DNA of 64,000 nucleotides from Glutamicibacter sp. PS (GCA_031317595.1 JANCMB010000001.1:1978971-2042970); one strand, 5' to 3'. Shown: positions 19,427-28,670, numbered from the stretch's first letter. Program-made: numbers and translations. The notes: a model not told the origin generated them from the letters alone.

Positions 19427-19463
19427 GCGCCCCCACCCACCGACAGGCGGTGTGCAGGGGCGC
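19427..19463 (-). terminator. Intra-operon stem-loop between binding protein and ATPase genes
   Basis: GCGCCCC pairs with GGGGCGC, with an internal CACC/GGTG pairing possible in the 23-base interior, in the gap after the lipoprotein gene. No strong T-run follows. Such structures commonly act as partial terminators or 3' stabilisers that keep the binding-protein mRNA more abundant than the transporter mRNA. Confidence 0.5.
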
Positions 19464-19479
19464 GGCATCTGAGCGGCGA

Positions 19480-20571
19480 CTAGTGCTTCGGGCTTGCGTC
19501 CGATTCAACCTTCAGCTCGCCGGAAATGATCTGCTCCTTGAGCTTGGCGACCTCAGCCTTGGTCTCCTCGCTCACCTCGGACTCTAGGTCGTGGAACGGG
19601 GCGATGTCGACACCGCCGTTCTCCAGGGTTCCGACGTACGGGGTGGCATCGAAGTTGCCCTCAATATCGCTCTTGATGACCTCTTCCACCGCGGCGTCCA
19701 TGGTCTTGATCACCGAGGTGAGCATGACCTTCTTGTAGTCCGGGGCGGTCAGGAAGCCGTCGGAGTCAACCCAGATCAGCTTGACGTCCTTGCCGGCCTT
19801 GACGGCGTCGGTGACGGCCACGGCCGCGCCCTTACCCACTGGGCCGGCCACCGGCATGACCACGTCGGCGCCCTGATCGATCAGGTTCTTGGTGGTCTGC
19901 TTACCCTTATCCTGCTTCTCGAAGTCACCGGTGAAGGTGCCGTCCTGGCTCTTCTTATCCCAGCCCAGAACCTTGACGTCCTTGCCCTTGTCTTCGTTGT
20001 ACTTGGCCACACCGTCGGCGAAACCGTCCATGAAGATGGTCACGGTCGGCAGCTTGATGCCGCCGAAGGTGGCGACCTTGCCGGTCTTGCTGGTGGCGGC
20101 GGCGACATAGCCGGCGAGGTAAGCAGCCTGAGCCGTGTCGTAGATGATGGGCTTGACGTTGTCGGCCGGCTCCTTGGTGGTGGCATCCACCAGTGCGAAG
20201 TGCGCGTCCGGGTTGGCCTTGGCCGCGGCTTCGGTGCCGTCGGCCAGCAGGAAGCCAACAGTCACGGTCAGGTCGCAGCCGGCGTTCATCATGCCCTGCA
20301 GGTTGGTGGCGTAATCCGAGTTGGACTTGGATTCTGCCTCTTTGATCTGAATGCCCAGGTCCTTCTTGGCGTTCTGCAGACCACGGTAGGAGGACTCGTT
20401 GAAGGACTGGTCGTCGAATCCGCCGGAGTCGGAAACGATGCAGCCGGTGAAGTCGGAGTTGGCGCTCGCTGCGCCACCCTCCTCGGGAGCGGCGCCGCAG
20501 GCGCTCAGTGCCAATGCCGAAATACCCAACATGGCAGTTGCCACGCCGGCCTTGCGCGATAGCATGCGCAT
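19480..20571 (-). CDS. BMP-family nucleoside-binding lipoprotein
   Basis: 363 residues. A lipoprotein signal with lipobox LALSAC-G makes it a membrane-tethered substrate receptor. The body is the Bmp/Med type-1 binding fold: GGFDDQSFNESSYRGL, VGFLLADGTEAAAKANPD, and AYLAGYVAAATSKTGKVATFGG match PnrA/TmpC-like nucleoside receptors. The frame extends 37 codons upstream, but ATG 20571 has GGAGG six bases ahead and gives a proper signal peptide. First gene of the importer operon, followed by ATPase, two permeases, cdd and deoA. Confidence 0.92.
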   Translation of the reverse strand: MRMLSRKAGVATAMLGISALALSACGAAPEEGGAASANSDFTGCIVSDSGGFDDQSFNESSYRGLQNAKKDLGIQIKEAESKSNSDYATNLQGMMNAGCDLTVTVGFLLADGTEAAAKANPDAHFALVDATTKEPADNVKPIIYDTAQAAYLAGYVAAATSKTGKVATFGGIKLPTVTIFMDGFADGVAKYNEDKGKDVKVLGWDKKSQDGTFTGDFEKQDKGKQTTKNLIDQGADVVMPVAGPVGKGAAVAVTDAVKAGKDVKLIWVDSDGFLTAPDYKKVMLTSVIKTMDAAVEEVIKSDIEGNFDATPYVGTLENGGVDIAPFHDLESEVSEETKAEVAKLKEQIISGELKVESDASPKH

Positions 20572-20831
20572 GAAATCCTCCAAGGTCCGTTGCGAGATTA
20601 TCGGGGAGCGAAAGTGGCGCCTCCCGTCGACGGATCCCCTCGTCGGGCACGGCGAATGTGCGATCATTCCCACTGTGTCCATAGCCTATCGGAGATTACC
20701 CGCGCGTAAAGTGCCAAAACATGACAATCCGGTAACGCTTCGGCCACCAACGGCAAGCGCTTAACGTTTTGCGCCAAGTCACCGGCCAAGTAGCCGCTGA
20801 CCTCAACGGCAAGAAAAATTTTTGCGGCTTT

Positions 20832-22112
20832 TTAGTTGCCGTTCATCTCCGCGATGGCCTGCAGGCAGGCAGCGGCCATCACTCGCACACCGGTGGGAAT
20901 GGCACGCTCGTCGGGAATATAATCCCCACGATGCAGATCGTAGGTCTCCCCGCCCGGGGTCCGCGTCCCCAAACGGAACATGGCGCCGGGGATCATATTG
21001 GTCATCCAGGCAAAGTCTTCCCCGCCCATGGACTGCGGGGTCAGCACCACCGAGGCCGAGCCGATTTCGGCCCGTGCCGCGTTCTCAATCAGCTCGGTCT
21101 CCGAGGCGGCATTGACCACCGGCGGCACCCCGCGCGTGTGCTCGAGCTTGACCTCGACCCCATAAGGGGCGGCGACCTGGCGTACCGTGGCGTCTAATAG
21201 CTCGCCCGCCGCATGCCACGCGTCGCCATCTAGACAACGCATGGTCCCGGCCAGATAACCGGTGCCCGGAATCGCATTCGGGGCGCTACCTGCGTGGATC
21301 TGTCCCCACACCACCGAGACGGCCGAACGCACGTCCACCTTGCGGGTGAGAATCGCCGGAACCTGGGTGACAATCTGACTCATCGCGAAGACCACGTCCT
21401 CGGTCAGATGCGGGCGGGAGGTGTGTCCACCGCGACCGGTCAACTCGATCTTGATCGTGTCGCTGGCCGAAGTGATGGCACCGATACGCGTGCCCACGCT
21501 CCCGGCGTCGATCCGTGGTTCGCAGTGCAACGCCAAAATGCGCGGCACCTCGTCGAGCACACCGGCGGCGATCACCGCTTGGGCGCCGCCGGGCATCTTC
21601 TCCTCGGCGGGCTGGAAAATCACGCGCACGCGACCGTGTAGCTCGCCGGCCTCCTCGAGCCGACGCAACAAAAGCGCCACACCGAGCATCACGGTGGTGT
21701 GAATGTCATGGCCGCAGGAGTGCGCGACGCCCTCAACCTGTGAGGCGTACTCCAGCCCGGTTTCTTCGATAATCGGCAGCGCGTCGATGTCGGCGCGCAG
21801 CCCAATTGCGATCGGCCCGCTGCCTACGTCCACATAGGCGCCGGTGCCTTCCAGCGCCACCGGATTCAGGCCCGCGGCCCGCAGGGTGGTCAGAATCCGC
21901 TCGGTGGTCTGGTGTTCGGCAAAGGAAAGTTCCGGGTTGCGGTGCACCGTGCGCCGAAAGTCGATCAGTTCGGGCAACAGCACGTCAACGAGCTGCCCCA
22001 CGGGGCTCCGGTCGGGTCTGCGGTCGTTCACATGATGCACAGTCTCGAGCTTACTTGTACGTAGCGACTCATCCCAGTTATGAGCGTCATCTTCGGCCCC
22101 ACGGTGAAACAC
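20832..22112 (-). CDS. M20 family amidohydrolase (hippurate / N-acyl amino acid hydrolase type)
   Basis: 426 residues in the longest reading. Di-metal M20D peptidase fold: FRRTVHRNPELSFAEHQT, LRADIDALPI, HSCGHDIHTTVMLG (Cys and His ligands), IFQPAEEKMPGGA and SMGGEDFAWM. Such enzymes release amino acids from N-acyl or conjugated forms. The GTG at 22112 has no ribosome site; GTG codons at 22040 or 22031, just before NDRRPDRSP, are plausible starts. It ends with the repeat AACGGCAA/TTGCCGTT around its stop (20834-20842 region). It is divergent from the dioxygenase-like gene. Confidence 0.85.
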   Translation of the reverse strand: MFHRGAEDDAHNWDESLRTSKLETVHHVNDRRPDRSPVGQLVDVLLPELIDFRRTVHRNPELSFAEHQTTERILTTLRAAGLNPVALEGTGAYVDVGSGPIAIGLRADIDALPIIEETGLEYASQVEGVAHSCGHDIHTTVMLGVALLLRRLEEAGELHGRVRVIFQPAEEKMPGGAQAVIAAGVLDEVPRILALHCEPRIDAGSVGTRIGAITSASDTIKIELTGRGGHTSRPHLTEDVVFAMSQIVTQVPAILTRKVDVRSAVSVVWGQIHAGSAPNAIPGTGYLAGTMRCLDGDAWHAAGELLDATVRQVAAPYGVEVKLEHTRGVPPVVNAASETELIENAARAEIGSASVVLTPQSMGGEDFAWMTNMIPGAMFRLGTRTPGGETYDLHRGDYIPDERAIPTGVRVMAAACLQAIAEMNGN

Positions 22113-22237
22113 TACGACGCGCCAGCGCCGCCGGCGGCCGGTAGCTCATACCCGGCACAGGAGAAGAGCCCAGAACCGCCACAGACTAGCTCCTTACGCT
22201 AAAGTCCAGCGCCACACCGTGACGAAAGGACCACATA

Positions 22238-23188
22238 ATGGATGGACAACCCACCCGCAAATGGGTTGGAGACCGGCCCCTAGCCCAGCCCGCCGAAGAC
22301 CTCGAAGATCAGGGTCTGGGCTTCGATATCGGCACAGTGCTCGAACGCCGCAAGGTACTCTCGGCGATGGGCCTTGGGGCGCTGAGTCTCGGGCTGGCCG
22401 CCTGCACACCCCAATCATCACCGTCGAACGGCACGAGCTCCAACGCCGCGAGCGACGCCCTCACCGAGATCCCCGACGAGACCGCCGGCCCCTACCCCGG
22501 CGACGGCTCTAATGGACCCGACGTCTTAGAAGAGTCCGGGATTGTCCGTCGCGATATCACCTCGAGCTTCGGCGACGCCCACGGCACCGCCGCAGGGGTC
22601 CCGATGACTCTAGAACTGAACATTCTCGACTTGGCCAATTCTGGGGCGGGTTTCGCCTCGGTGGCCGTCTACGTGTGGCACTGCGATGCCCAGGGCCGCT
22701 ACTCGATGTACACCCAAGGGGTGGAAGACGAGAACTTCTTGCGCGGGGTGCAGCTGGCCGACGCCGACGGGAAGGTCAGTTTCACCTCCATCGTCCCGGC
22801 CTGCTACACCGGTCGCTGGCCGCATATCCACTTTGAGGTCTACCCGGACCGCGTTTCCATCGACGATGCCAGCAACGCGATCGCCACCAGCCAGGTCGCG
22901 TTGCCCAAGAATATGTGCGACGCCGTCTATGCCACCGACGGCTACGAGTCCTCGGTGGCCAACTTGGCACGCCTCTCGCTGGATACCGATAACGTCTTTG
23001 GCGACGACTCCGGCGCTAGGCAGTTGGCCACCGTCACCGGCGATGTCACGAACGGCTTCACGGTGGCGCTCACCGTCCCGGTCGATACCCGCACCACGCC
23101 CAGCGGCGGGGCCGAACCCGCGGGCCACGGCCCGGGCACCGCACCACCGGCCGGCCCTCGGCCCTCGGAGGCACCGGCAGCACCCTAA
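22238..23188 (+). CDS. Exported intradiol dioxygenase-like lipoprotein
   Basis: 316 residues. After a 36-residue hydrophilic lead comes ERRKVLSAMGLGALSLGLAAC, a twin-arginine-like signal ending in a lipobox Cys56, so the protein is probably exported by Tat and lipid-anchored. The body is a protocatechuate/catechol 1,2-type dioxygenase fold: ETAGPYPGDG (Y86) and VPACYTGRWPHIHFEVYP (Y190, H196, H198) provide the usual two Tyr and two His iron ligands. The C-terminal 35 residues are Pro/Gly/Ala-rich. Ribosome site AAAGGA. Substrate unknown; no aromatic pathway genes are adjacent. Confidence 0.8.
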   Translation: MDGQPTRKWVGDRPLAQPAEDLEDQGLGFDIGTVLERRKVLSAMGLGALSLGLAACTPQSSPSNGTSSNAASDALTEIPDETAGPYPGDGSNGPDVLEESGIVRRDITSSFGDAHGTAAGVPMTLELNILDLANSGAGFASVAVYVWHCDAQGRYSMYTQGVEDENFLRGVQLADADGKVSFTSIVPACYTGRWPHIHFEVYPDRVSIDDASNAIATSQVALPKNMCDAVYATDGYESSVANLARLSLDTDNVFGDDSGARQLATVTGDVTNGFTVALTVPVDTRTTPSGGAEPAGHGPGTAPPAGPRPSEAPAAP

Positions 23189-23218
23189 CCACCCACTAGG
23201 CACCAGGCGGAAATGCCC

Positions 23219-23271
23219 AAGGGGCGCCGCGTCCACCCACCGCCATGAGGTGGATGGACGCGACGCCCCTT
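23219..23271. terminator. Bidirectional terminator
   Basis: Long hairpin (outer arm AAGGGGCG, then CGCGTCCA against TGGACGCG, inner CCACC against GGTGG) in the gap between the convergent dioxygenase-like and choline oxidase genes; it can end transcripts from both sides. Confidence 0.75.
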
Positions 23272-23306
23272 CAGAGTTTCACCGGTGTACCCGGTGCGCG
23301 CCGAAA

Positions 23307-24881
23307 CTACTGCTCCTCGGCCACCAGTTCAGCGCAACGTTCGCCGATCATCATGGTGGTGATGTTCGGGTTCACGGTCACCAACTCCGGCATCACCGAG
23401 GCATCGGCCACGCGGAGGCCGCTGACGCCCTTGACGCGCAGCTTCGGATCCAACGGGCTCATCTCGTCCTGCTCGGACCCCATACGCACCGTGCCAGCCG
23501 GGTGATACACGGTGTTGTGGGTGCGCTTGAGGTAATCGAAGATCTCCTCATCGCTCTGCGCCTGGGCACCCGGGAACTGTTCCTCGCCGGCCCACTCGGC
23601 CATCGGCGACTGCGCCACAATCTCACGGGCCTTGCGAATACCGTAGGTCATCACGCGGGCGTCATGTCCCTCGGGGTCGGTGAAGTAGCGTGGGTCGACC
23701 TTAGGCTTATCGCGGAAGTCACAGCTGCGCAGGCGCACGGTACCGCGCGACTTGGCGTGCGTGACATTCGGGGTCAGGCAGAAGGTGTTCTCCCCGGTCG
23801 GGTAGCCCTGACGCAAGGTGTGCATATCAAAGGGCACCGAGCCGTAGTGCATCATCAGATCCGGACGGTCCAGCCCCTCTTGGGTCGGGGTGAAAATGCC
23901 GATCTCCCACCACTGGGTCGAGGAGGTCACCATCGGCTTCTTAGCCTCCCACTGGATCACGCCTTCCGGGTGATCCTGCAGGTGCTCGCCCACGCCCGGG
24001 GAGTCGACCAGCACGTCGATGCCGACCTCGGACAGGTGCTCGGCCGGGCCGATCCCGGAGAGCATCAGCAGTTTCGGCGAGTCGATGGCACCGGCCGAGA
24101 CAATCACCTCGCGGGCCGCGTTCAGCGTGGTGGTGCGCCCGAAGGCACCGTCGACCACGTCCACACCGGTGCACCGCTTCGCCTCATCAAAGTTCAGCTT
24201 GCGCGCCTGCAGGCCGGTGAGCAGGAAGAAGTTCTCCCGCTCCATAATCGGGTGAATGTAGGAGACCGACGAGGAGGCTCGGGTGCCATCGGCCTGGCGG
24301 TTGATCTGGAAGAAGTTCGCACCGTTAATGACGGTCTCGTTGTTGTTGAACTTCGCCCGTGGGATCCCGGCCTGCTCACAGGCATCAAGCAGGGCCACAC
24401 CGCAGGGGTCGACCGCCGGCACGTTCATCAGGTGCACCGGACCGGAATCCCCGTGGTGCGGGGCGTCGGGCCCAGCATCCTCATTGGTTTCCAGCTTCTT
24501 GTAGAGCCGGTAGGCCATCTCGGCATTCCAGCCGGTGGCACCGAATTTGCTCTCCCACTCGTCGATGTCTTCACGCGGGGCCCAGAAGGCGATGCAGGAG
24601 TTGTGGCTCGAGCAGCCGCCCATCACCTTGGCACGCGCGTGACGCATGAAGGAGTTGCCGTTTTCCTGTTCTTCGATGGGGTAATCCCAGTCGTAGCCGG
24701 ACTCCAGCAGCTCCATCCAGCGGTTCAACTGCAGGATTTCGTCGATCCCGCGGTCATCCGGGCCGGCCTCAACCAGCGCGACGGTCACCTCGGGGTTCTC
24801 GCTCAGCCGCGAGGCCACCGCGGCACCGGCCGAGCCGCCACCGATAACGATGTAGTCGAAGTCTTTCTTCTCAATGCTCAA
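23307..24881 (-). CDS. codA: Choline oxidase (GMC oxidoreductase)
   Basis: 524 residues. Oxidises choline to betaine aldehyde and on to glycine betaine using O2, making H2O2. DYIVIGGGSAGAAVASRLSE binds FAD. KVMGGCSSHNSC carries H93, equivalent to the His that covalently holds FAD in Arthrobacter globiformis choline oxidase, and S95. QWWEIGIFTP, THNTVYHPAGTVRMG and VTVNPNIT contain the substrate Glu and catalytic His/Asn. Long stretches (MELLESGYDWDYPIE, ETNEDAGPDAPHHGDSGPV) agree with the Arthrobacter enzyme as I remember it, so I call choline oxidase, not membrane BetA dehydrogenase. Last gene of the betT-betB-codA operon. Confidence 0.88.
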   Translation of the reverse strand: MSIEKKDFDYIVIGGGSAGAAVASRLSENPEVTVALVEAGPDDRGIDEILQLNRWMELLESGYDWDYPIEEQENGNSFMRHARAKVMGGCSSHNSCIAFWAPREDIDEWESKFGATGWNAEMAYRLYKKLETNEDAGPDAPHHGDSGPVHLMNVPAVDPCGVALLDACEQAGIPRAKFNNNETVINGANFFQINRQADGTRASSSVSYIHPIMERENFFLLTGLQARKLNFDEAKRCTGVDVVDGAFGRTTTLNAAREVIVSAGAIDSPKLLMLSGIGPAEHLSEVGIDVLVDSPGVGEHLQDHPEGVIQWEAKKPMVTSSTQWWEIGIFTPTQEGLDRPDLMMHYGSVPFDMHTLRQGYPTGENTFCLTPNVTHAKSRGTVRLRSCDFRDKPKVDPRYFTDPEGHDARVMTYGIRKAREIVAQSPMAEWAGEEQFPGAQAQSDEEIFDYLKRTHNTVYHPAGTVRMGSEQDEMSPLDPKLRVKGVSGLRVADASVMPELVTVNPNITTMMIGERCAELVAEEQ

Positions 24882-24899
24882 CGTATGCGCCCTTTCTCG

Positions 24900-26423
24900 T
24901 TACTTCTCGGCAAACCAGCCGGTGACCTGCGGGTCAAGGTTTTGGTAGATGTGCTTGGCTTCCTGGTACTCACCTAAACCGGTGGGACCCAGTTCGCGTC
25001 CGACGCCGGACTGGCCGAATCCACCCCACTCGGCCTGCGGCAGGTACGGGTGGTAGTCGTTGATCCAGATGGTGCCGTGGCGCAGACGCCTGGCCACCCG
25101 CTGAGCACGACCGGCGTCTTGGCTCCACACCGCACCGGCCAAACCGTAGACAGTGTCATTGGCAATAGCCACGGCCTCGTCCTCGGTGCGGAAGGTCTCC
25201 ACGGTCACCGTCGGACCGAAGGCCTCATCCTGCGCCACCGACATGCCCGAGGTGACCTGATCGATGACCGTGGGCAGGTAGAAGTGCCCGGCACCCAAAC
25301 CGGCACCGTCCTCCTTCCTGGCCGGCCGGCCGCCGCAGCGCACGCGGGCGCCCTCGGCGATACCGGCCTGCACATAGGCGTCGACCTTGGCCAGGTGCGC
25401 GGCGGAAATCAACGCGCCGGTCTCTGCGTTCTCATCGAAAGGACCGCCCAGGGTGATCTTCTCGGCGCGGCTAACCAAGGCGTCGACGAACTTCTCGGCG
25501 ATGGATTCCTCCACCACCAAACGGGCACCGGCGGAGCACACCTGACCGGAATGCACGAACGCTGCGTTCAGCGCGTTGTCCACGGCGGCATCAAAGTCGG
25601 CGTCGGCAAAGATCACGTTTGGGTTCTTACCGCCCAGCTCCAAGGCCACCTTCTTCACGGTGCCCGCGGCGGCCGCGGCAATCTTCCGCCCGGTAATCAG
25701 GCCTCCGGTGAAGGACACCAAATCCACGTCCGGGTGCTCGGAAAGCACCGCACCGGCCTTGGCCCCGGCACCGGTGACCAGGTTGGCCACCCCATCGGGC
25801 AGACCCAGTTCGCGCAGCACGTCCATCATCAGAATCGCGGTGGACGGGGTCAGCTCGGCGGGCTTGAGCACGAAGGAGCAACCGGCGGCCAGCGCAGGGG
25901 CAATCTTCCATGCCGCCTGCAGCAGCGGGTAGTTCCACGGGGTGATCATCGCGGCCACACCCACCGGTTCGTAGGCGATCCGGCTGAGCACGTTGGCATC
26001 CCCGGCGTCGACCAGACGTCCGGCGTCCTGACCGGCCAGCTTCCCGAAGTACTCGAAGCAGGCAATGATGTCATCCATGTCGATACGCGACTCGATGATC
26101 CGCTTACCGGTATCCAGGGTTTCGGCCAGCGCGAATTCTTCCTTGCGCTCGGTCAGTTTGGCTGCCACCTGAAGCAGGAAGCTGCCGCGCTGCGGGGCCT
26201 GCACCGAGGACCACACCCCGGAGTCGAAGGCCTTGCGGGCCGCGGCGATGGCGCGCAGCGAGTCGGCCTCGCCGGCTTCGGAGACCAAGGCCACCTTCTC
26301 GCCTGTTGCCGGGCAGTGGATTTCACGGGTTTCGCCCGAGGCGGCCGGAGCGAAACGCCCATCGATGAAGATGGAGGTCCCAGCCAATAGCAGGTCCGGA
26401 TTGGGGCTGCTGGGCAATGTCAT
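24900..26423 (-). CDS. betB: Betaine aldehyde dehydrogenase
   Basis: 507 residues, ALDH superfamily; converts betaine aldehyde to glycine betaine with NAD. MITPWNYPLLQAAWKIAPALAAG, VALELGGKNPN (general base Glu) and SGQVCSAGARL (catalytic Cys) are intact. The ATG is preceded by AAGGAG and overlaps the betT stop by 4 bp, so it is translationally coupled. Choline oxidase can perform both oxidations, so this enzyme presumably speeds removal of the aldehyde; an aminoaldehyde dehydrogenase role is the alternative. Confidence 0.9.
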   Translation of the reverse strand: MTLPSSPNPDLLLAGTSIFIDGRFAPAASGETREIHCPATGEKVALVSEAGEADSLRAIAAARKAFDSGVWSSVQAPQRGSFLLQVAAKLTERKEEFALAETLDTGKRIIESRIDMDDIIACFEYFGKLAGQDAGRLVDAGDANVLSRIAYEPVGVAAMITPWNYPLLQAAWKIAPALAAGCSFVLKPAELTPSTAILMMDVLRELGLPDGVANLVTGAGAKAGAVLSEHPDVDLVSFTGGLITGRKIAAAAAGTVKKVALELGGKNPNVIFADADFDAAVDNALNAAFVHSGQVCSAGARLVVEESIAEKFVDALVSRAEKITLGGPFDENAETGALISAAHLAKVDAYVQAGIAEGARVRCGGRPARKEDGAGLGAGHFYLPTVIDQVTSGMSVAQDEAFGPTVTVETFRTEDEAVAIANDTVYGLAGAVWSQDAGRAQRVARRLRHGTIWINDYHPYLPQAEWGGFGQSGVGRELGPTGLGEYQEAKHIYQNLDPQVTGWFAEK

Positions 26424-28639
26424 GATTTCTCCTTGGTTGTTTCGGTCTCGTCATACGCATCGATGTCATCGTCAATGCTTCCGGCATCCGCTTGGGCACC
26501 GACAATCGGCATCATTCCGGTATCGAAGTCGCGCTCCCAGTCGGTCTTTGATCCCACTTCGTCGTTAATAAGGCTGCGTGAGTCGTGCTGCGACTGGTGG
26601 TGCATGAAGGCCATATAGGTTTCGTACTGGTCAAGCACGTCGGCGATCACTTGTTCTTTCCCCAATCCCATCAGGTCAAAGCCGTGGCTACCTTCCTGGT
26701 TGAATACCTCCAAGCGATAGTAGACATCCGAGCTCGACTGCACTCTCGCGTAGGTCGGCAGATCCACGCGCACGGGGTATACCTGGTACTTGAACGGACG
26801 TTCCGCGGGGTGGGTGAGCACTAACAGATCCACCGAATCCAGCTCCATCCCCGGTACCCGCTCCACCTGCAGCTCAACCTGAACGCCCTGCGCCATAAAT
26901 TCATCATGGACTTCTTGCAGGGCTGGCTTGATGATCTCTTCAATACTGCGGCGCGTTTGTCGGCGGCCCGGGTAGCTCATGACCCGCGAGAGTCGTTGGC
27001 GCCAGTTGCGTCGGTCGCTTAGTGAACTACTGCGACTGGAGATCACCGAATGCAGCGATTCGTCATAGCTCTTGGCCAATGCGTTCTCCACACGCAGGGA
27101 TTTCCATAGCCCCAACATCACGAAGACCAGCACCACCGAGAACGGCAGACCCATGATCACCGTAGCGCCCTGCAGGGTCGGCACTCCGCCGACGAGCAGC
27201 ATGGCCAGGGTCAGAATACCGATGGCCAGCGACCAGAACAGACGCACCGGCTTCGACCCATCGGACTCGGCATCCTTCAAATGCGAGGTGAAGTTGGCCA
27301 TCACCAGGGCGCCGGAGTCGGCGCTGGTGACGTAGAACAGCAGACCGGTAAAGGTGGCAATACCGGCGACCAGTGGGACCCCTGGATACTGTTCAAGCAT
27401 TGTGTAGAAGGCTTGTTCCGGCGTGTTCATCGCGACCTCGCCGAAGGCGGAGTTACCGCCGATCACCAGCGACAGGGCACTGTTACCGAAGATCGAGATC
27501 CACAATAGAATGAAGGCCATCGGCACGAAGAGCACACCGAAAACGAACTGTCGGATGGTGCGGCCGCGTGAAATGCGCGCCAAGAAGAGCCCAACGAACG
27601 GTGCCCATGCGATCCACCAGGCCCAGAAAAACAGCGTCCAGGCGTTCAGCCAGTCGTCGGGACGGTCATAGGCGAAGGTGTCCATGGCCATGAAGGGGAA
27701 CTGCGCGATCATATCGCCGACGTTGCCGATGATCGTGTCCATCAAGAAGGCGGTCTTGCCGGTCACCAGCACGTAGAGCATCAGCACCACGCACAAGATC
27801 ACGTTCAGCTCGGAAAGCCGGCGAATACCCTTCTCCACACCGGTGAGCACCGAAATGGTTGCCATCACGACGGACAGCGCGATCAAAGCGATCTTCCACG
27901 TCGTGTTGACCGGGATGCCGAACATGAAGTGCAGGCCGTAGTTCAGCTGCGCGACGCCGATACCCAGCGAGGTGGCGATGCCGAAGATCGTTCCCATCAC
28001 CGCGGCGATGTCCACGCCGTGTCCGATCGGACCGTTGATCTTCTTGCCGAAAATCGGGTACAGGGCCGATCGAATGCTCAATGGCAGGTTGTGGCGGTAG
28101 GCAAAGTAGCCCAGGGCCATGCCGACCAGCGCATAAAGCCCCCAGCCGATCAGGCCATAGTGGAACAGCGTCCACACCACGGCTTGGCGTGCGGCCTCCA
28201 CGGTCGAACCGTCGCCACGTGGCGGAGCCAAGTACTGGGTGACCGGCTCCGACACCGAAAAGAACATCAGGTCGATGCCGATGCCGGCGGCGAAGAGCAT
28301 CGCCGTCCAGGTGAAGAGGCTGAAGGTGGGGCGTGCGTGATCGGGACCCAGGCGGGTCCTACCCACCTTAGATGAGGCCACGAAGATTACGAAGAACAGA
28401 ACGGCGACCACGATCAGGGTGTAATACCACCCCAGATTCTTGCCCACCCAGCCCACGGTGGCGTTGATGACGAGGTCGGCCGATTCCTGGTCCAGGATCG
28501 CCCAAAGGGCAATGGCCAGGACGCCGATGGCGGAGCCGTAGAAAACGACCTTGTTTACTCTTGTACGGCGCTCGGGATGATTAGTTGGATGATCCGCTGA
28601 TGATCCGGGGCCTGCCCCGGATTTTGTCTCGGTACTCAT
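26420..28639 (-). CDS. betT: BCCT-family choline transporter
   Basis: 739 residues, twelve predicted helices and a long cytoplasmic C-terminus (about residue 520 onward) like E. coli BetT. The family signature is in FWAWWIAWAPFVGLFLARISRGRTIR. The glycine-rich stretch reads GIGIDLMFF; an Asp here is associated with choline rather than betaine transport in the BCCT family. Start chosen at MSTETKSG (28639). The acidic tail probably participates in osmotic control. First gene of the choline operon, just downstream of a palindromic operator candidate. Confidence 0.92.
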   Translation of the reverse strand: MSTETKSGAGPGSSADHPTNHPERRTRVNKVVFYGSAIGVLAIALWAILDQESADLVINATVGWVGKNLGWYYTLIVVAVLFFVIFVASSKVGRTRLGPDHARPTFSLFTWTAMLFAAGIGIDLMFFSVSEPVTQYLAPPRGDGSTVEAARQAVVWTLFHYGLIGWGLYALVGMALGYFAYRHNLPLSIRSALYPIFGKKINGPIGHGVDIAAVMGTIFGIATSLGIGVAQLNYGLHFMFGIPVNTTWKIALIALSVVMATISVLTGVEKGIRRLSELNVILCVVLMLYVLVTGKTAFLMDTIIGNVGDMIAQFPFMAMDTFAYDRPDDWLNAWTLFFWAWWIAWAPFVGLFLARISRGRTIRQFVFGVLFVPMAFILLWISIFGNSALSLVIGGNSAFGEVAMNTPEQAFYTMLEQYPGVPLVAGIATFTGLLFYVTSADSGALVMANFTSHLKDAESDGSKPVRLFWSLAIGILTLAMLLVGGVPTLQGATVIMGLPFSVVLVFVMLGLWKSLRVENALAKSYDESLHSVISSRSSSLSDRRNWRQRLSRVMSYPGRRQTRRSIEEIIKPALQEVHDEFMAQGVQVELQVERVPGMELDSVDLLVLTHPAERPFKYQVYPVRVDLPTYARVQSSSDVYYRLEVFNQEGSHGFDLMGLGKEQVIADVLDQYETYMAFMHHQSQHDSRSLINDEVGSKTDWERDFDTGMMPIVGAQADAGSIDDDIDAYDETETTKEKS

Positions 28640-28670
28640 GGCGCTCGAGCCTAGCAACGTCCTTCAACAG

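Noticed and set aside
20821-20850. AACGGCAA/TTGCCGTT repeat with AAAAATTTTT around the M20 stop
   Set aside because: It could be a terminator but one arm is within the last codons and the interior is A/T-rich, so pairing is uncertain; mentioned only under the gene.
22686-24977. 763-codon plus-strand open frame across the dioxygenase-like and choline oxidase genes
   Set aside because: It spans two real genes and the terminator between them, with low-complexity translation. The genes it opposes have complete catalytic motifs.
25050-26390. Plus-strand open frame opposite betB
   Set aside because: betB has intact ALDH catalytic Glu and Cys; the opposite frame is low-complexity.
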